From: Coprobacillus sp. CAG:698
Lineage (GTDB): Bacteria > Bacillota_I > Bacilli_A > ML615J-28 > CAG-698
Direction of reading: 5' to 3'
Length of the DNA: 64,000 bases
Assembly: GCA_000431235.1 (NCBI GenBank)
Contig: HF988734.1
Span: forward strand, 248,001-312,000
Part shown: in pieces, positions 1 through 9,186 of the stretch
Layout: every line of letters starts with the position of its first letter
Numbering within the stretch: position 1 is the first letter of the stretch
Notes under the pieces: generated by a model
Seen by the model: the letters and a program-made list of their open reading frames with translations, nothing else
The model's database searches: none
What the model was told of the DNA's origin: nothing
Translations under genes and position numbers: made by a program

Positions 1-28
1 TAATCAAAGAAAACCTCAAGGAGTACCT

Positions 29-1855
29 ATGGGTCGTGGACCTATACGTGGAGCGATGATAGTTGAAAAACCTAAAAATGGGAAACAAACGTTTAAAAAG
101 CTTTTGAAATATATAGGCTCAAGTAAAAAGGTATTTATAATTCTTTTGGTTCTAACATTTTTAGTTAGTATATTATCATTAGTTGGTCCATCATTACAAG
201 GTGATGCAATGGGTTCAATAACAATAACAAAAGATAATCCAGAAGTTAATTGGGAATCATTATTATTGCTATTAATAGCAATGGTAATAGTTTATACATT
301 ACAAGCTGCCTTTACTTATTTTCAAAGTCTCTTCTCAGCAAAATTATCACAAGAGATGATTGTAAAACTAAGAAATGATTTATTTGGACATATTTCAAAA
401 TTACCAATTTCTTATGTTGATACACATCAACATGGAGATATAATGAGTAGAATGACAAATGATGTTGATAAAATTAGTACAACAATATCTAGTTCAATAT
501 CAAGTTTATTTTCAGGAATCTTAACAATTGTTGGTGTTCTAGCAATAACTTTATATCTAAATTGGTTTTTAACACTTGTTAGTATGGCATCTGTAGTCCT
601 CACAATTATTGTTGTTAAATATTTATCAAAAGCAATGAGAAAGTATTTTAAAAAACAACAAGATCTGTTGGGAATCTTAAATGGACACTCAGAAGAAACA
701 ATTACGGGATATAAAACTGTTATAGCATATTCACAAGAAAAGGAAGCTATGGATAAGTTTAATAAAATAAGTACTGATTTGAAAAATGTTGGTATAAAAT
801 CACAAATTCTTGGTGGAGTAATGGGACCACTTATGAATATCATAAATAACATTGGATTCCTTATTGTTTGTGGCGTAGGAGGATATTTAGCAGCTACATC
901 ATCTACATTAGGTGGATGGGGAATAGTGGGTTATACAATTACAATATCAACTTTATCTAAATTTATTTTATATTCGAAAAAATTTTCAAGACCTATAAAT
1001 GAGATTGCAAACCTTTGGTCTCAAGTACAATCGTCAATGGCAGCTGCAGAACGTGTTTTCGAAATAATGGATTTACCATTAGAAGTTGATGAAGGAACAA
1101 AGCATATGACAGACATAAAGGGTAATATAAAGTTTGAAAATATTCATTTTTCATACGTTGAAGGAGAAGAAGTTCTTAAAGGTTTCAACTTAAGCGTAAA
1201 ACCAGGACAAAAAATAGCAATTGTTGGAGCCACAGGATCCGGAAAAACTACTGTGGTAAATCTATTGATGAGATTTTATGATCCTCAAGAAGGAGAAATA
1301 ACTATTGATGGAATCAATATAAATGATATACCTAAACAAGAATTGAGAAAAAACATATCAATAGTTTTGCAAGATGCTGTTTTGTTTGAAACAACAATTA
1401 AAGAAAACATAAAATATGGTAATGAAAATGCTAGTGATGACGAAGTTAAGAATAGTGCAGAAATGAGCAATGCAAGTTATTTTATCGAAAGACTTCCACA
1501 GAAATATGAAACATATTTAAGTGAGTCAGGTAGTAATCTTAGTCAAGGTCAAAGACAACTATTAACAATTGCGAGAACAATTCTTGCTGATCCTAAAATA
1601 CTAATATTAGATGAAGCAACTTCAAGTGTTGACACAAGAACTGAGAAAAACATTCAAGATGCTATGGTAAAACTTATGAAAAATAGAACAAGTTTAATCA
1701 TTGCTCACAGATTATCAACAATTCAAGATGCAGATATTATAATAGTAGTTGATGATGGTAAAGTTGTTGAAAAGGGAAATCATAAAGAACTATTGAATCA
1801 AAAAGGAAAGTATTATAACTTGTATCAAACTCAGTTTGCAGGTAATCAAATATAA
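29..1855 (+). CDS. ABC exporter half-transporter (permease-ATPase fusion)
   Basis: This 608-residue protein is a multidrug/lipid-type ABC exporter half-molecule acting in the cytoplasmic membrane. Residues about 30-330 hold six hydrophobic segments with the usual exporter coupling regions. The C-terminal ATPase shows a P-loop (GATGSGKT, about residue 398), the signature LSQGQRQL (about 504), a Walker B ILILDEATS and an H-loop AHRLS. LSQGQ in place of LSGGQ is common in one half of heterodimeric exporters, so the partner probably lies just upstream, outside the window. An AAGGAG site sits 5 bases before the ATG at 29, but the frame is open to the window edge and the family has a Gly/Pro-rich N-terminal tail, so the start could be further upstream. 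The substrate is unknown. Confidence 0.88.
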   Translation: MGRGPIRGAMIVEKPKNGKQTFKKLLKYIGSSKKVFIILLVLTFLVSILSLVGPSLQGDAMGSITITKDNPEVNWESLLLLLIAMVIVYTLQAAFTYFQSLFSAKLSQEMIVKLRNDLFGHISKLPISYVDTHQHGDIMSRMTNDVDKISTTISSSISSLFSGILTIVGVLAITLYLNWFLTLVSMASVVLTIIVVKYLSKAMRKYFKKQQDLLGILNGHSEETITGYKTVIAYSQEKEAMDKFNKISTDLKNVGIKSQILGGVMGPLMNIINNIGFLIVCGVGGYLAATSSTLGGWGIVGYTITISTLSKFILYSKKFSRPINEIANLWSQVQSSMAAAERVFEIMDLPLEVDEGTKHMTDIKGNIKFENIHFSYVEGEEVLKGFNLSVKPGQKIAIVGATGSGKTTVVNLLMRFYDPQEGEITIDGININDIPKQELRKNISIVLQDAVLFETTIKENIKYGNENASDDEVKNSAEMSNASYFIERLPQKYETYLSESGSNLSQGQRQLLTIARTILADPKILILDEATSSVDTRTEKNIQDAMVKLMKNRTSLIIAHRLSTIQDADIIIVVDDGKVVEKGNHKELLNQKGKYYNLYQTQFAGNQI

Positions 1856-1877
1856 GAGGTTTTATGCCTCTTTTTTT
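1854..1877 (+). terminator. Intrinsic terminator after the ABC exporter
   Basis: AAGAGG pairs with CCTCTT around a short loop and runs into a T tract. It overlaps the exporter stop codon. Confidence 0.75.
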
Positions 1878-1897
1878 GATAAAAATAATTTTAGAAG

Positions 1898-1926
1898 TTG
1901 AATATTTATTAAAATAGTATTATAAT
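1898..1926 (+). promoter_or_regulatory. Sigma-A promoter for the zinc-ribbon gene
   Basis: TTGAAT and TATAAT are separated by exactly 17 bases, about 29 bases before the gene at 1955. Confidence 0.7.
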
Positions 1927-1954
1927 AAATGTATTAAAACTTTAGGAGGTTGTT

Positions 1955-2395
1955 ATGAACAAAAAAAATAACTACGAAAAATCAAAAAAAGTTTTGAGAA
2001 CAATTGGATTGACTATGTCAATATCAGGTTTAATATGTATTATAATAGGTATGATTGACTTCTTTTCATCAATTAATCGTGGAGTCCCAAAGCTATTTTT
2101 CCTTTTATTTATAGGATTACCTCTATTTGGCATTGGCTTGGGATTAACAATAATGTCATATGCTGATAAAATACATAAATATGCGGCATCGCAGGTTATG
2201 CCAACAATAAAAGAATCTGTGAACTATGTCATGGGTGATAATAGCATATGCCCAAAATGTGGTGAAAAGAATGAAAAAGGATCTTTATATTGTAATAAAT
2301 GTGGTGAACCTTTAAAGAGAATATGCCCAAAGTGTGGCGAAGAAATTCCTTTTGATTCTAATTATTGTAATAAATGCGGATCAAAAATATGTTAG
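1955..2395 (+). CDS. Two-TM membrane protein with tandem C-terminal zinc ribbons
   Basis: The 146-residue protein has two hydrophobic segments (about residues 18-38 and 48-68) followed by two CxxC...CxxC zinc ribbons (CPKCGEKN..YCNKCG and CPKCGEEI..YCNKCG). This matches the zinc-ribbon membrane proteins common in Bacillota, whose function is generally unknown. A TAGGAGG site precedes the ATG. Its final codons overlap the start of the next gene (ATGTTAG), so the two are probably translationally coupled. No catalytic motif is visible; a scaffolding or sensing role would be a guess. Confidence 0.75.
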   Translation: MNKKNNYEKSKKVLRTIGLTMSISGLICIIIGMIDFFSSINRGVPKLFFLLFIGLPLFGIGLGLTIMSYADKIHKYAASQVMPTIKESVNYVMGDNSICPKCGEKNEKGSLYCNKCGEPLKRICPKCGEEIPFDSNYCNKCGSKIC

Positions 2396-3480
2396 TATTA
2401 ATAGGACCAAGTGCTTCAGGAAAAACTGAAGTAGCAAATATTTTAATAAAAAAATATAATTTGAAAAGAATGGTTACTTGTACAACAAGGCCAATGAGAC
2501 AGAATGAAATAAATGGAATATCTTATAACTTTATATCTATTGAAGAATTCTTAAAATTAAAAGAAGCAGATGAATTTGTGGAAACTGTTCTTTATAATGA
2601 TAATTATTATGGAACATTAAAGAAAGATGTTTCTAATGATAAGATTGTTATACTAGAGCCTAATGGATACAATGAATTTAAGAAAAAAATGCCAAATGAA
2701 ATTTGTTCCTTTTATTTAGAAACAAGTGAATGCTTACGAGAAAAAAGAATGATTGAAAGAAAAGATAGAAAAGATGATATCAAAAAGAGAATTACAAATG
2801 ATCGTGAATCATTTGGGAATGTCTCACAAGTAGATTACGTGATCAAAAATGAAAATATAACTCTTGAAGAGTTAGCAGATAAAATATATAACATTTATAA
2901 GGAGAAAAAAATGAAAGTATTGGTAGAAACATCAGCACGTCATGTGCATTTAACAGAAGAAACATTTAAAATCTTATTTGGAGAAAATGCAGAACTAACA
3001 GTTAAGAAATATTTATCTCAACCTGGACAATTTGCATCTGAACAAAGAATTAATGTTATTGGTCCAAAGAAAGCAATTGCTAATGTGTCAATTTTAGGAC
3101 CTTTTAGAAAGGCAAATCAAGTTGAACTTTCAGCAACTGATGCTCGTTCAATTGGCCTTCCAGTTGTTATTAGAGAATCAGGAGACATCAAAGGTACTCC
3201 AGGATGTATTTTAGAAGGACCTTGTGGAAAAGTTGAATTAACAGAAGGTGTTATTGTTGCGAAAAGACATATTCATATGACAAGCAAAGATGCTTTAGAA
3301 AATGGATTTGTAGATAAACAAATCGTAAGTGTTAAAATTGAAAATGGTGTTCGCTCAACAATTTTTGGTGATGTTGTTGTTAGAGTAAGAGATGATTTCG
3401 CTTTAGCAATGCATATTGATACAGATGAATCTAATGCAGCTGCTTTAGAACCTGGATATATGGCAGAAGTAATAAAATAA
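2389..3480 (+). CDS. Guanylate-kinase-like domain fused to PduL phosphotransacylase
   Basis: The 363-residue frame joins two enzymes. Residues 1-172 look like guanylate kinase: P-loop GPSASGKT (6-13), TTRPMRQNE for GMP binding, the YGT motif and a lid rich in arginine. From residue 175 (MKVLVETSARHVHLT) it is a complete PduL phosphate acyltransferase, with zinc-ligand histidines in SARHVHLT and KRHIHMT. PduL interconverts acyl-CoA and acyl phosphate, so it can feed acetyl phosphate to the AckA encoded at 10096. No microcompartment shell genes are nearby, which suggests the housekeeping form. A good ribosome site lies inside the frame before residue 175, so free PduL may also be made. I chose ATG 2389 because it overlaps the previous stop. 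Confidence 0.85.
   Translation: MLVLIGPSASGKTEVANILIKKYNLKRMVTCTTRPMRQNEINGISYNFISIEEFLKLKEADEFVETVLYNDNYYGTLKKDVSNDKIVILEPNGYNEFKKKMPNEICSFYLETSECLREKRMIERKDRKDDIKKRITNDRESFGNVSQVDYVIKNENITLEELADKIYNIYKEKKMKVLVETSARHVHLTEETFKILFGENAELTVKKYLSQPGQFASEQRINVIGPKKAIANVSILGPFRKANQVELSATDARSIGLPVVIRESGDIKGTPGCILEGPCGKVELTEGVIVAKRHIHMTSKDALENGFVDKQIVSVKIENGVRSTIFGDVVVRVRDDFALAMHIDTDESNAAALEPGYMAEVIK
2899..2913 (+). promoter_or_regulatory. Internal ribosome binding site before the PduL domain
   Basis: AAGGAG followed by a run of A and ATG at 2911, in frame with the upstream kinase. Spacing is ideal for initiation, so the locus could yield a fusion and a separate PduL. Confidence 0.6.
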
Positions 3481-3487
3481 ATATGAC

Positions 3488-3519
3488 AAACGTTTTGATA
3501 GAAATACCAAAACGTTTTT
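3488..3519 (+). terminator. Intrinsic terminator after the kinase-PduL gene
   Basis: A perfect 10-bp stem, AAACGTTTTG with CAAAACGTTT, around a 10-base loop and followed by T residues. Confidence 0.7.
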
Positions 3520-3547
3520 AAGAATCATAAAAGGAGGAGTACACATA

Positions 3548-4516
3548 ATGATTAAAATTACAAGAGCATGTTCATCAAATTTTTATGAAATGAATAGAGT
3601 TTCTAACGATGTTTGCTTAGAAGATGGATTTTATAAACCATTAACACTCGAAAACTATAAATCAAAATTAGAATCCATACCTGGATTTTCATATGATGGT
3701 GTTTTCTTAGCTTATGATGATGAAACGCTAGTTGGTTTTGGTATAGGAATTCTAAAAGGAAATCATGTAGGTGCTATAAACTCAATACTTGTAAAAAAAG
3801 AATATCGTGATAAAGGAATTGGAACACAAATACTTGAAAATATTGAAAAATATTTTCAAGAAAAAGGATGTAATGTCAGCCTTGCATATGGTTATTTACC
3901 TTCTTGTTATGCATGGTATGTACCACGTACTGATAAGCATGATCATCCATGTGCTCCAGGAATAAGAATTAATAGCAATGAGTATTTCTTCTTATTACAT
4001 CACAAATATGAAATTAGTGGTATTCAAGATGCTTTTCATTTGAATTTAAGTGAATATGAAATATCAGATAAAATAAAAACAATATTGGATGAAAATGCTA
4101 AAAAAGGAATTACTATTGAATTATATGATAAAGAAAAACATTCAGGTTTAGAGGAATTTTATAAAGAATTAAATATCTATGATTTTGAAAAAGTAATTAG
4201 AGCCAACCTAGAATTAGAAAAACCATATCCATTTTTAGTTGTTGTTCAAGATGGTAAGGTAAAAGGTTGGACGGGGGCAATGTGGAATGAAGAAAGTGGA
4301 CGAGGACATTTTGATGGAATTGCGATTTTAGAATCTGTAAGAGGAGGAGGCCTTGGAAAAGCTTTATTCTCTCTATTAGCTTACTATTCAAAAAATAACG
4401 GAGCTAAATTCATGACATTTTACACAGGACAAACTAATTATGCTCGATATATCTATATGGGCGCAGGATTTAAAATTGTACAATCGTTTGCGATTATGCG
4501 TAAGGAATTGAAATAA
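3548..4516 (+). CDS. Tandem GNAT N-acetyltransferase
   Basis: The 322-residue protein contains two GNAT folds, like mycothiol-synthase-type double acetyltransferases. The N-terminal domain has the acetyl-CoA loop in EYRDKGIGTQILENIEKYF (about residues 85-103). The C-terminal domain repeats it in ESVRGGGLGKALFSLLAYY, followed by the NYARYIYMGAGF segment typical of the end of the fold. It transfers an acyl group from CoA to an unknown amine. AAAGGAGG stands about 9 bases before the ATG. It is flanked by terminators on both sides, so it is probably a single-gene transcript. Substrate cannot be read from sequence. Confidence 0.82.
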   Translation: MIKITRACSSNFYEMNRVSNDVCLEDGFYKPLTLENYKSKLESIPGFSYDGVFLAYDDETLVGFGIGILKGNHVGAINSILVKKEYRDKGIGTQILENIEKYFQEKGCNVSLAYGYLPSCYAWYVPRTDKHDHPCAPGIRINSNEYFFLLHHKYEISGIQDAFHLNLSEYEISDKIKTILDENAKKGITIELYDKEKHSGLEEFYKELNIYDFEKVIRANLELEKPYPFLVVVQDGKVKGWTGAMWNEESGRGHFDGIAILESVRGGGLGKALFSLLAYYSKNNGAKFMTFYTGQTNYARYIYMGAGFKIVQSFAIMRKELK

Positions 4517-4527
4517 AAAATTAATAA

Positions 4528-4569
4528 AAAAGACTAGTTTAACACATTTAAATGTATTCTAGTCTTTTA
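4528..4569 (+). terminator. Intrinsic terminator for the GNAT gene
   Basis: AAAAGACTAG pairs with CTAGTCTTTT across a 21-base loop. It is the plus-strand terminator of a convergent pair with bioY. Confidence 0.65.
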
Positions 4570-4615
4570 ATATTTTAAATACAAAACTTTATTGAAATGA
4601 GCAAATATATTTAAG

Positions 4616-4656
4616 AAAAAAGTCAAGTTAAATGATATATAATCAACTTGACTTTT
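4616..4656 (-). terminator. Intrinsic terminator for bioY
   Basis: AAAAGTCAAGTT pairs perfectly with AACTTGACTTTT, and on the minus strand the stem is followed by a T tract. It lies just beyond the bioY stop. Confidence 0.7.
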
Positions 4657-4662
4657 AATTTA

Positions 4663-5214
4663 TTAATTATTTGGATAAAAGATTGTTTTAATTCTTTTGC
4701 TAACAATCATTGCAATTACCATTTTAATAATATCAGGAACAATAAAAGGTATGATAACAGCAAATAATGCTTTTGAAAGAGTATAAGGAGCTTTATAGAT
4801 AAACATAAACCAAACTAGTCCTATTATGTAACAAATAATTAGACCTAATAATGAAATAAGGACTTGGTATATATAGTTTTTTACTTTGGTTTCGTTATTA
4901 TTTTTTATAGATAAAACATTTATAATAACTACCATTGGAATAAATCCTATTAAGAAGCCTCCTGTTGAGCCTAGAAAATAACTCAAGCCACTATTAAAAG
5001 AACTAAATACAGGAACACCAATTATACCTAAAACAAGGTATATGACAACAACACATAGTGCACTCTTTAATTTAAGTGTATATGCGATAATAAATATCAT
5101 AAACGTTTGTAACGTAAATGGTACTATTGAGGGAATCGATATCCATGAGAATATCGTTAAAAGAGCTATATATATAGCGATAATAACTATTTCTTTGATT
5201 ACTTTGTTTTTCAT
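4663..5214 (-). CDS. bioY: Biotin transporter S component BioY
   Basis: The 183-residue integral membrane protein has about six hydrophobic segments and BioY signatures: PFTLQTF near residue 33, GVPVFSSFNSG and LGSTGGFLIGF in the middle. BioY binds biotin in the membrane, alone or with the shared ECF ATPases and EcfT, whose genes are not in this window. The length is usual for the family. No biotin synthesis genes are present here, which is consistent with dependence on uptake. It stands alone on the minus strand between its own terminator and the divergent ABC-F promoter. Confidence 0.85.
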   Translation of the reverse strand: MKNKVIKEIVIIAIYIALLTIFSWISIPSIVPFTLQTFMIFIIAYTLKLKSALCVVVIYLVLGIIGVPVFSSFNSGLSYFLGSTGGFLIGFIPMVVIINVLSIKNNNETKVKNYIYQVLISLLGLIICYIIGLVWFMFIYKAPYTLSKALFAVIIPFIVPDIIKMVIAMIVSKRIKTIFYPNN

Positions 5215-5312
5215 ATACTATAATTATACTAATATTTAAAAATAAGTCAATAGAACAAAAACTAAGGAGATAGATGAAAATGTTTTACAAGAACAAAAGA
5301 AATAAAGAACAA

Positions 5313-5341
5313 TTGAAAAAAAACACAAATAATGATATAAT
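5313..5341 (+). promoter_or_regulatory. Sigma-A promoter for the ABC-F gene
   Basis: TTGAAA, 17-base spacer, TATAAT, ending 22 bases before the ATG at 5363. Confidence 0.75.
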
Positions 5342-5362
5342 ATATCATTAGGGTAAAGTATT

Positions 5363-6901
5363 ATGAGTGTATTAGAAGTAAAGAATTTAAAATTTGGATA
5401 TTTAGATGAAATCCTACTAAATGGAGTTGATTTTCGATTATTAAATGAAGATCATATAGGTCTAGTTGGTGCAAATGGCTGTGGGAAGTCAACTTTTATG
5501 AATTTAATAGCCCATAGATTAATTCCAGATAGTGGAGAAATAGTATGGGATAAAAATATATCTTTTAGCTATTTAGATCAACACTTAAAAGTAGATAATG
5601 ATGTTACGATTGCTGATTATTTATATAAAGTTTATGAAAATTTATATGATAAAGAAGAAGAAATGAATAATTTGTATACCTCATTAGAAAGTGCTTCTGT
5701 CGATAAATATGATAAAATACTTAATAAAGCATATAATATTCAAGAATATTTAGAAAACAATAATTTTTATATGATTAAATCTAAAATTTCTAATGTTATT
5801 AATGGTTTAGGGATTGATAGCGATGGTAAGCGAAAACTAAGAGATTTAAGTAGTGGTCAAAGAGGTAAGGTTTTTCTTGGTAAAATGCTTCTTGAGGAAA
5901 GCGATGTTTTATTATTAGATGAGCCAACCAATTTTTTAGATGTAAAACATGTGGAATGGTTGACAAAGTTTTTAGTTGATTATAAACATCCATTTATAGT
6001 TATTTCTCATAATACTGATTTTCTTAATGGAATATGTAATGTAATATGTTCTTTAGAAAATAAAACTATAAAGAGATATAAAGGCAATTATGATGCTTTC
6101 TTAAAATTGCGCGAAGAATATTTAAAAGAATATGAAGCTAATTATGAAAGCCAACAAAAATATATTAAAAAAACTGAAGAGTTTATTCAAAAAAATATTG
6201 TACGTGCTTCAACAACAAAACGTGCTCAAAGTAGACAAAAAGAATTAGATAAAGTTGTTAGATTAGAAAAACCTACTTCTGAAAAAAAGATTATTTTTAA
6301 TTTCCCATTTACTAATTCGTTTAATTTAAATCCATTAGAAACAAAAAAACTTGTAATTGGTTATGATAAACCTCTTTTAGCACCAATTAATATTACAATA
6401 GCATATGGTGAAAAAATAGTCATAACTGGGGCTAATGGAGTTGGTAAATCTACGTTTTTAAAGACAATACTTGGATTAATTAAGCCTATATCTGGGTCAA
6501 TTAAATTAGCAAGTTTTAATAAAATATTATATTATGAACAAGAATACAAAGGAAAAATGGAAATAACTCCACTAGAGTATTTTAAAGAACTATATCCTTT
6601 GGTATTAGATAGTAAAATAAGAACTATTTTGGGTAAGGTTGGCATAACAGGTGATTTAGCGATTAAACCTCTTAAAGAATTATCTGGAGGTGAATTAACT
6701 AAAGTTCGTTTTGCTCGACTTATGCAAGAAGCATCAAATTTGCTGATTCTTGATGAACCAACAAATCACTTAGATAAAAACGCTAAACAGGCTTTATTTA
6801 AAGCTATTAGTGAGTATCCAGGAACAGTAATGATTGTTTCTCATGAAAAAGAATTCTACAAAAATTTAAAAATGAAAGAAATTAATTTTAGTAAGGTATA
6901 A
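5363..6901 (+). CDS. ABC-F family ATPase (ribosome-associated, YkpA/YbiT type)
   Basis: The 512-residue soluble protein has two ABC ATPase domains and no membrane part, the layout of ABC-F translation factors. Domain 1: P-loop GANGCGKST (about 37), signature LSSGQRGK (about 165), Walker B LLLDEPTN. The inter-domain linker contains the lysine/arginine-rich RASTTKRAQSRQKEL. Domain 2: P-loop GANGVGKST (about 355), signature LSGGELTK (about 440), LLILDEPTNHLD. These proteins bind the ribosomal E site and aid elongation or give antibiotic protection; which one applies here cannot be decided. It is followed 3 bases later by typA, so both probably form a translation-factor operon. Confidence 0.85.
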   Translation: MSVLEVKNLKFGYLDEILLNGVDFRLLNEDHIGLVGANGCGKSTFMNLIAHRLIPDSGEIVWDKNISFSYLDQHLKVDNDVTIADYLYKVYENLYDKEEEMNNLYTSLESASVDKYDKILNKAYNIQEYLENNNFYMIKSKISNVINGLGIDSDGKRKLRDLSSGQRGKVFLGKMLLEESDVLLLDEPTNFLDVKHVEWLTKFLVDYKHPFIVISHNTDFLNGICNVICSLENKTIKRYKGNYDAFLKLREEYLKEYEANYESQQKYIKKTEEFIQKNIVRASTTKRAQSRQKELDKVVRLEKPTSEKKIIFNFPFTNSFNLNPLETKKLVIGYDKPLLAPINITIAYGEKIVITGANGVGKSTFLKTILGLIKPISGSIKLASFNKILYYEQEYKGKMEITPLEYFKELYPLVLDSKIRTILGKVGITGDLAIKPLKELSGGELTKVRFARLMQEASNLLILDEPTNHLDKNAKQALFKAISEYPGTVMIVSHEKEFYKNLKMKEINFSKV

Positions 6902-6904
6902 AAT

Positions 6905-8725
6905 ATGAATATTAGAAATGTTGCAATTATAGCCCATGTTGACCATGGCAAAACTACTTTAGTAGACCAATTATTAAAAAAATCAGAAACATTACAAGCT
7001 CGTGAGAATATAGAAGAACGTGCAATGGATAGCAATGATTTAGAGCGTGAAAGAGGAATTACAATACTAGCTAAGAATACAGCTTTAAAATATAAAGGAT
7101 ATAAAATTAATGTTCTTGATACTCCAGGACATGCTGATTTCTCTGGAGAAGTTGAGAGAATTATGAAAATGGTTGATGGTGTGTTATTAGTTGTTGATGC
7201 ATATGAAGGTGTTATGCCGCAAACTCGATTTGTATTAAAAGAAGCATTAGCAAACAATTTAATACCAATAGTTGTTGTTAATAAAATAGATAAAGATTCA
7301 GCAAGACCTAAGGAAGTTGTTGATGAAATATTAGAATTATTTATTGAATTAGGTGCAACTGATGAACAAATTGAATTCCCAGTTGTTTATTGTAGTGCAA
7401 CTCATGGAACAAGTAGCTTAGATCCTGATATTACAACTCAAAAAGAAACAATGAATCCTATTTTAGATTTAATTATTGAACACATTCCCGCACCTAATGT
7501 ATCAAAAGAAGGATATTTGCAATTCCAAGGTGCATTACTTGACTACAATGATTATGTAGGTAGAATGGCAATTGGACGTATCGCTCGTGGAATAATGAAA
7601 CAAAATGAAATGGTTTCATGCATGCGTAGAGATGGATCAATCGTTCAATTTAGAATTCAAAAATTATATAGTTTTTTAGGTTTACATCGTAATGAAGTAA
7701 CTGAAGCTGAAGCTGGTGATATCGTTGCGGTAGCTGGACTTCCTGATATTTTCGTTGGAGAAACCATTTGTAATATTGGACACGAAGAAGCACTACCTCC
7801 AATTAAGGTTAGTGAACCAACTGTAGAAATGTATTTTAGTACAAATAACTCTCCTTTTTCAGGAAAAGAAGGTAAGTTCGTAACAAGTACAAAGTTAGAA
7901 GATCGTTTATATCGTGAAACTCAAAGAGACGTAAGTTTAAGAGTTCGTAAGATTGGTACACATGATGAATGGGTTGTCTGTGGAAGAGGAGAATTACATT
8001 TAAGTATTTTAATTGAAAATATGCGTCGTGAAGGTTTTGAATTCCAAGTATCTAAACCTAAACCAATCTTAAAAGAAATTGATGGTGTAACTTGTGAACC
8101 ATATGAATATGTACAAATTGATGTTCCTAATGAATACTCTGGACCTGTAATCGAATTAATGGGTAGACGTGGAGGAAACTTAGAAACAATGGAAAACGGC
8201 GAAACTCAAGCTAGAATTATATATAATATGCCATCACGTGGATTAATCAGTATTTCGACTGACTTTATGACATCTACAAAAGGTTATGGGACATTATCAC
8301 ATATTTTCTTAGATTATAGACCAATGGAATCAATAAATGTTGGTGAGAGAAAATTAGGAGTTTTGGTTGCTACAAACACGGGTAAAACTACAGCTTATGG
8401 TATTGGTCAAATAGAAGATCGTGGAGTCTTATTTGTGGAACCTAATACGGATGTTTACGAAGGTGAAATTGTTGGTGAATGCAATAAAGATGAAGATTTA
8501 GCTGTTAATGTTATTAAAGCAAAACAAATGACTAATCAACGTTCAGCAACCAAAGATACAACAGTCGTTCTAAAAAGACCTCGTCAGATGAGTCTAGAAG
8601 CTTGTTTAGAGTATATTAACGAAGACGAATTGGTGGAAATAACACCACGTAATATCCGTTTACGTAAAAAGATTTTGAACACTGAAGAACGTAAAAAATA
8701 CGACAGTAAGAAAAAGGCTAAATAA
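6905..8725 (+). CDS. typA: Ribosome-associated GTPase TypA/BipA
   Basis: A 606-residue translational GTPase of the usual TypA length. G motifs are complete: AHVDHGKTT (G1, residues 10-18), RGITI (G2), DTPGHADF (G3), NKID (G4) and a SATHG G5. EF-G-like domains follow, with the TypA C-terminal domain (GERKLGVLVATNTGKTTAYG). TypA binds the 70S ribosome and helps 50S assembly and stress adaptation. It starts 3 bases after the ABC-F stop and ends overlapping the next start (TAATGG), which supports one operon running to ackA. Confidence 0.95.
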   Translation: MNIRNVAIIAHVDHGKTTLVDQLLKKSETLQARENIEERAMDSNDLERERGITILAKNTALKYKGYKINVLDTPGHADFSGEVERIMKMVDGVLLVVDAYEGVMPQTRFVLKEALANNLIPIVVVNKIDKDSARPKEVVDEILELFIELGATDEQIEFPVVYCSATHGTSSLDPDITTQKETMNPILDLIIEHIPAPNVSKEGYLQFQGALLDYNDYVGRMAIGRIARGIMKQNEMVSCMRRDGSIVQFRIQKLYSFLGLHRNEVTEAEAGDIVAVAGLPDIFVGETICNIGHEEALPPIKVSEPTVEMYFSTNNSPFSGKEGKFVTSTKLEDRLYRETQRDVSLRVRKIGTHDEWVVCGRGELHLSILIENMRREGFEFQVSKPKPILKEIDGVTCEPYEYVQIDVPNEYSGPVIELMGRRGGNLETMENGETQARIIYNMPSRGLISISTDFMTSTKGYGTLSHIFLDYRPMESINVGERKLGVLVATNTGKTTAYGIGQIEDRGVLFVEPNTDVYEGEIVGECNKDEDLAVNVIKAKQMTNQRSATKDTTVVLKRPRQMSLEACLEYINEDELVEITPRNIRLRKKILNTEERKKYDSKKKAK

Positions 8726-9186
8726 TGGATATTGTCGTTGTAAGCGATACACATGGGTACACAGGATTTATTGAAAAGTTAGTCAAAAAACATTCTAATG
8801 CTTATATGTATTTACATGCTGGAGATAGTTGTTTAAGAGAAGAAGAATTATATCCATTTGAAACTGTAAAAGGTAATTGTGATTATTATATAAATAATAG
8901 GATAAAACTAGTAAATATATATGGAATTAAAATATTAATGTTTCATGGCGATGGATTTATTCTTGATTTAGACATGTTAGTTAATTATGCAAAGAACTAC
9001 GATGCCCAAATATTAATACATGGACATACACATATACCTTATGTGAATTATGTAAATGGTGTTCATATAATATGTCCGGGTAGCGTGTATTTACCACGAG
9101 TTACCGGTCCTACGTACGCACTAATACATATTAATAGTGCTGATGATATAAAAGTGGAGATTATAAATTATGAAAATAGACAATAA
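8725..9186 (+). CDS. YfcE/MJ0936-type metallophosphodiesterase
   Basis: The 153-residue protein is a small calcineurin-like phosphoesterase. All metal-binding blocks are present: SDTHG (7-11), HAGDS, GNCD, FHGDG and HGHTHIP. Family members hydrolyse phosphodiesters, often with manganese; the natural substrate is not established. The ATG overlaps the typA stop by one base and the gene's end overlaps the next gene by 17 bases, so it is translationally coupled inside the operon. Confidence 0.85.
   Translation: MDIVVVSDTHGYTGFIEKLVKKHSNAYMYLHAGDSCLREEELYPFETVKGNCDYYINNRIKLVNIYGIKILMFHGDGFILDLDMLVNYAKNYDAQILIHGHTHIPYVNYVNGVHIICPGSVYLPRVTGPTYALIHINSADDIKVEIINYENRQ

Noticed and set aside
2895..2925. 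Two separate genes for the kinase and PduL
   Set aside because: The frame is continuous with no stop between them; I keep one feature and mark the internal start instead.
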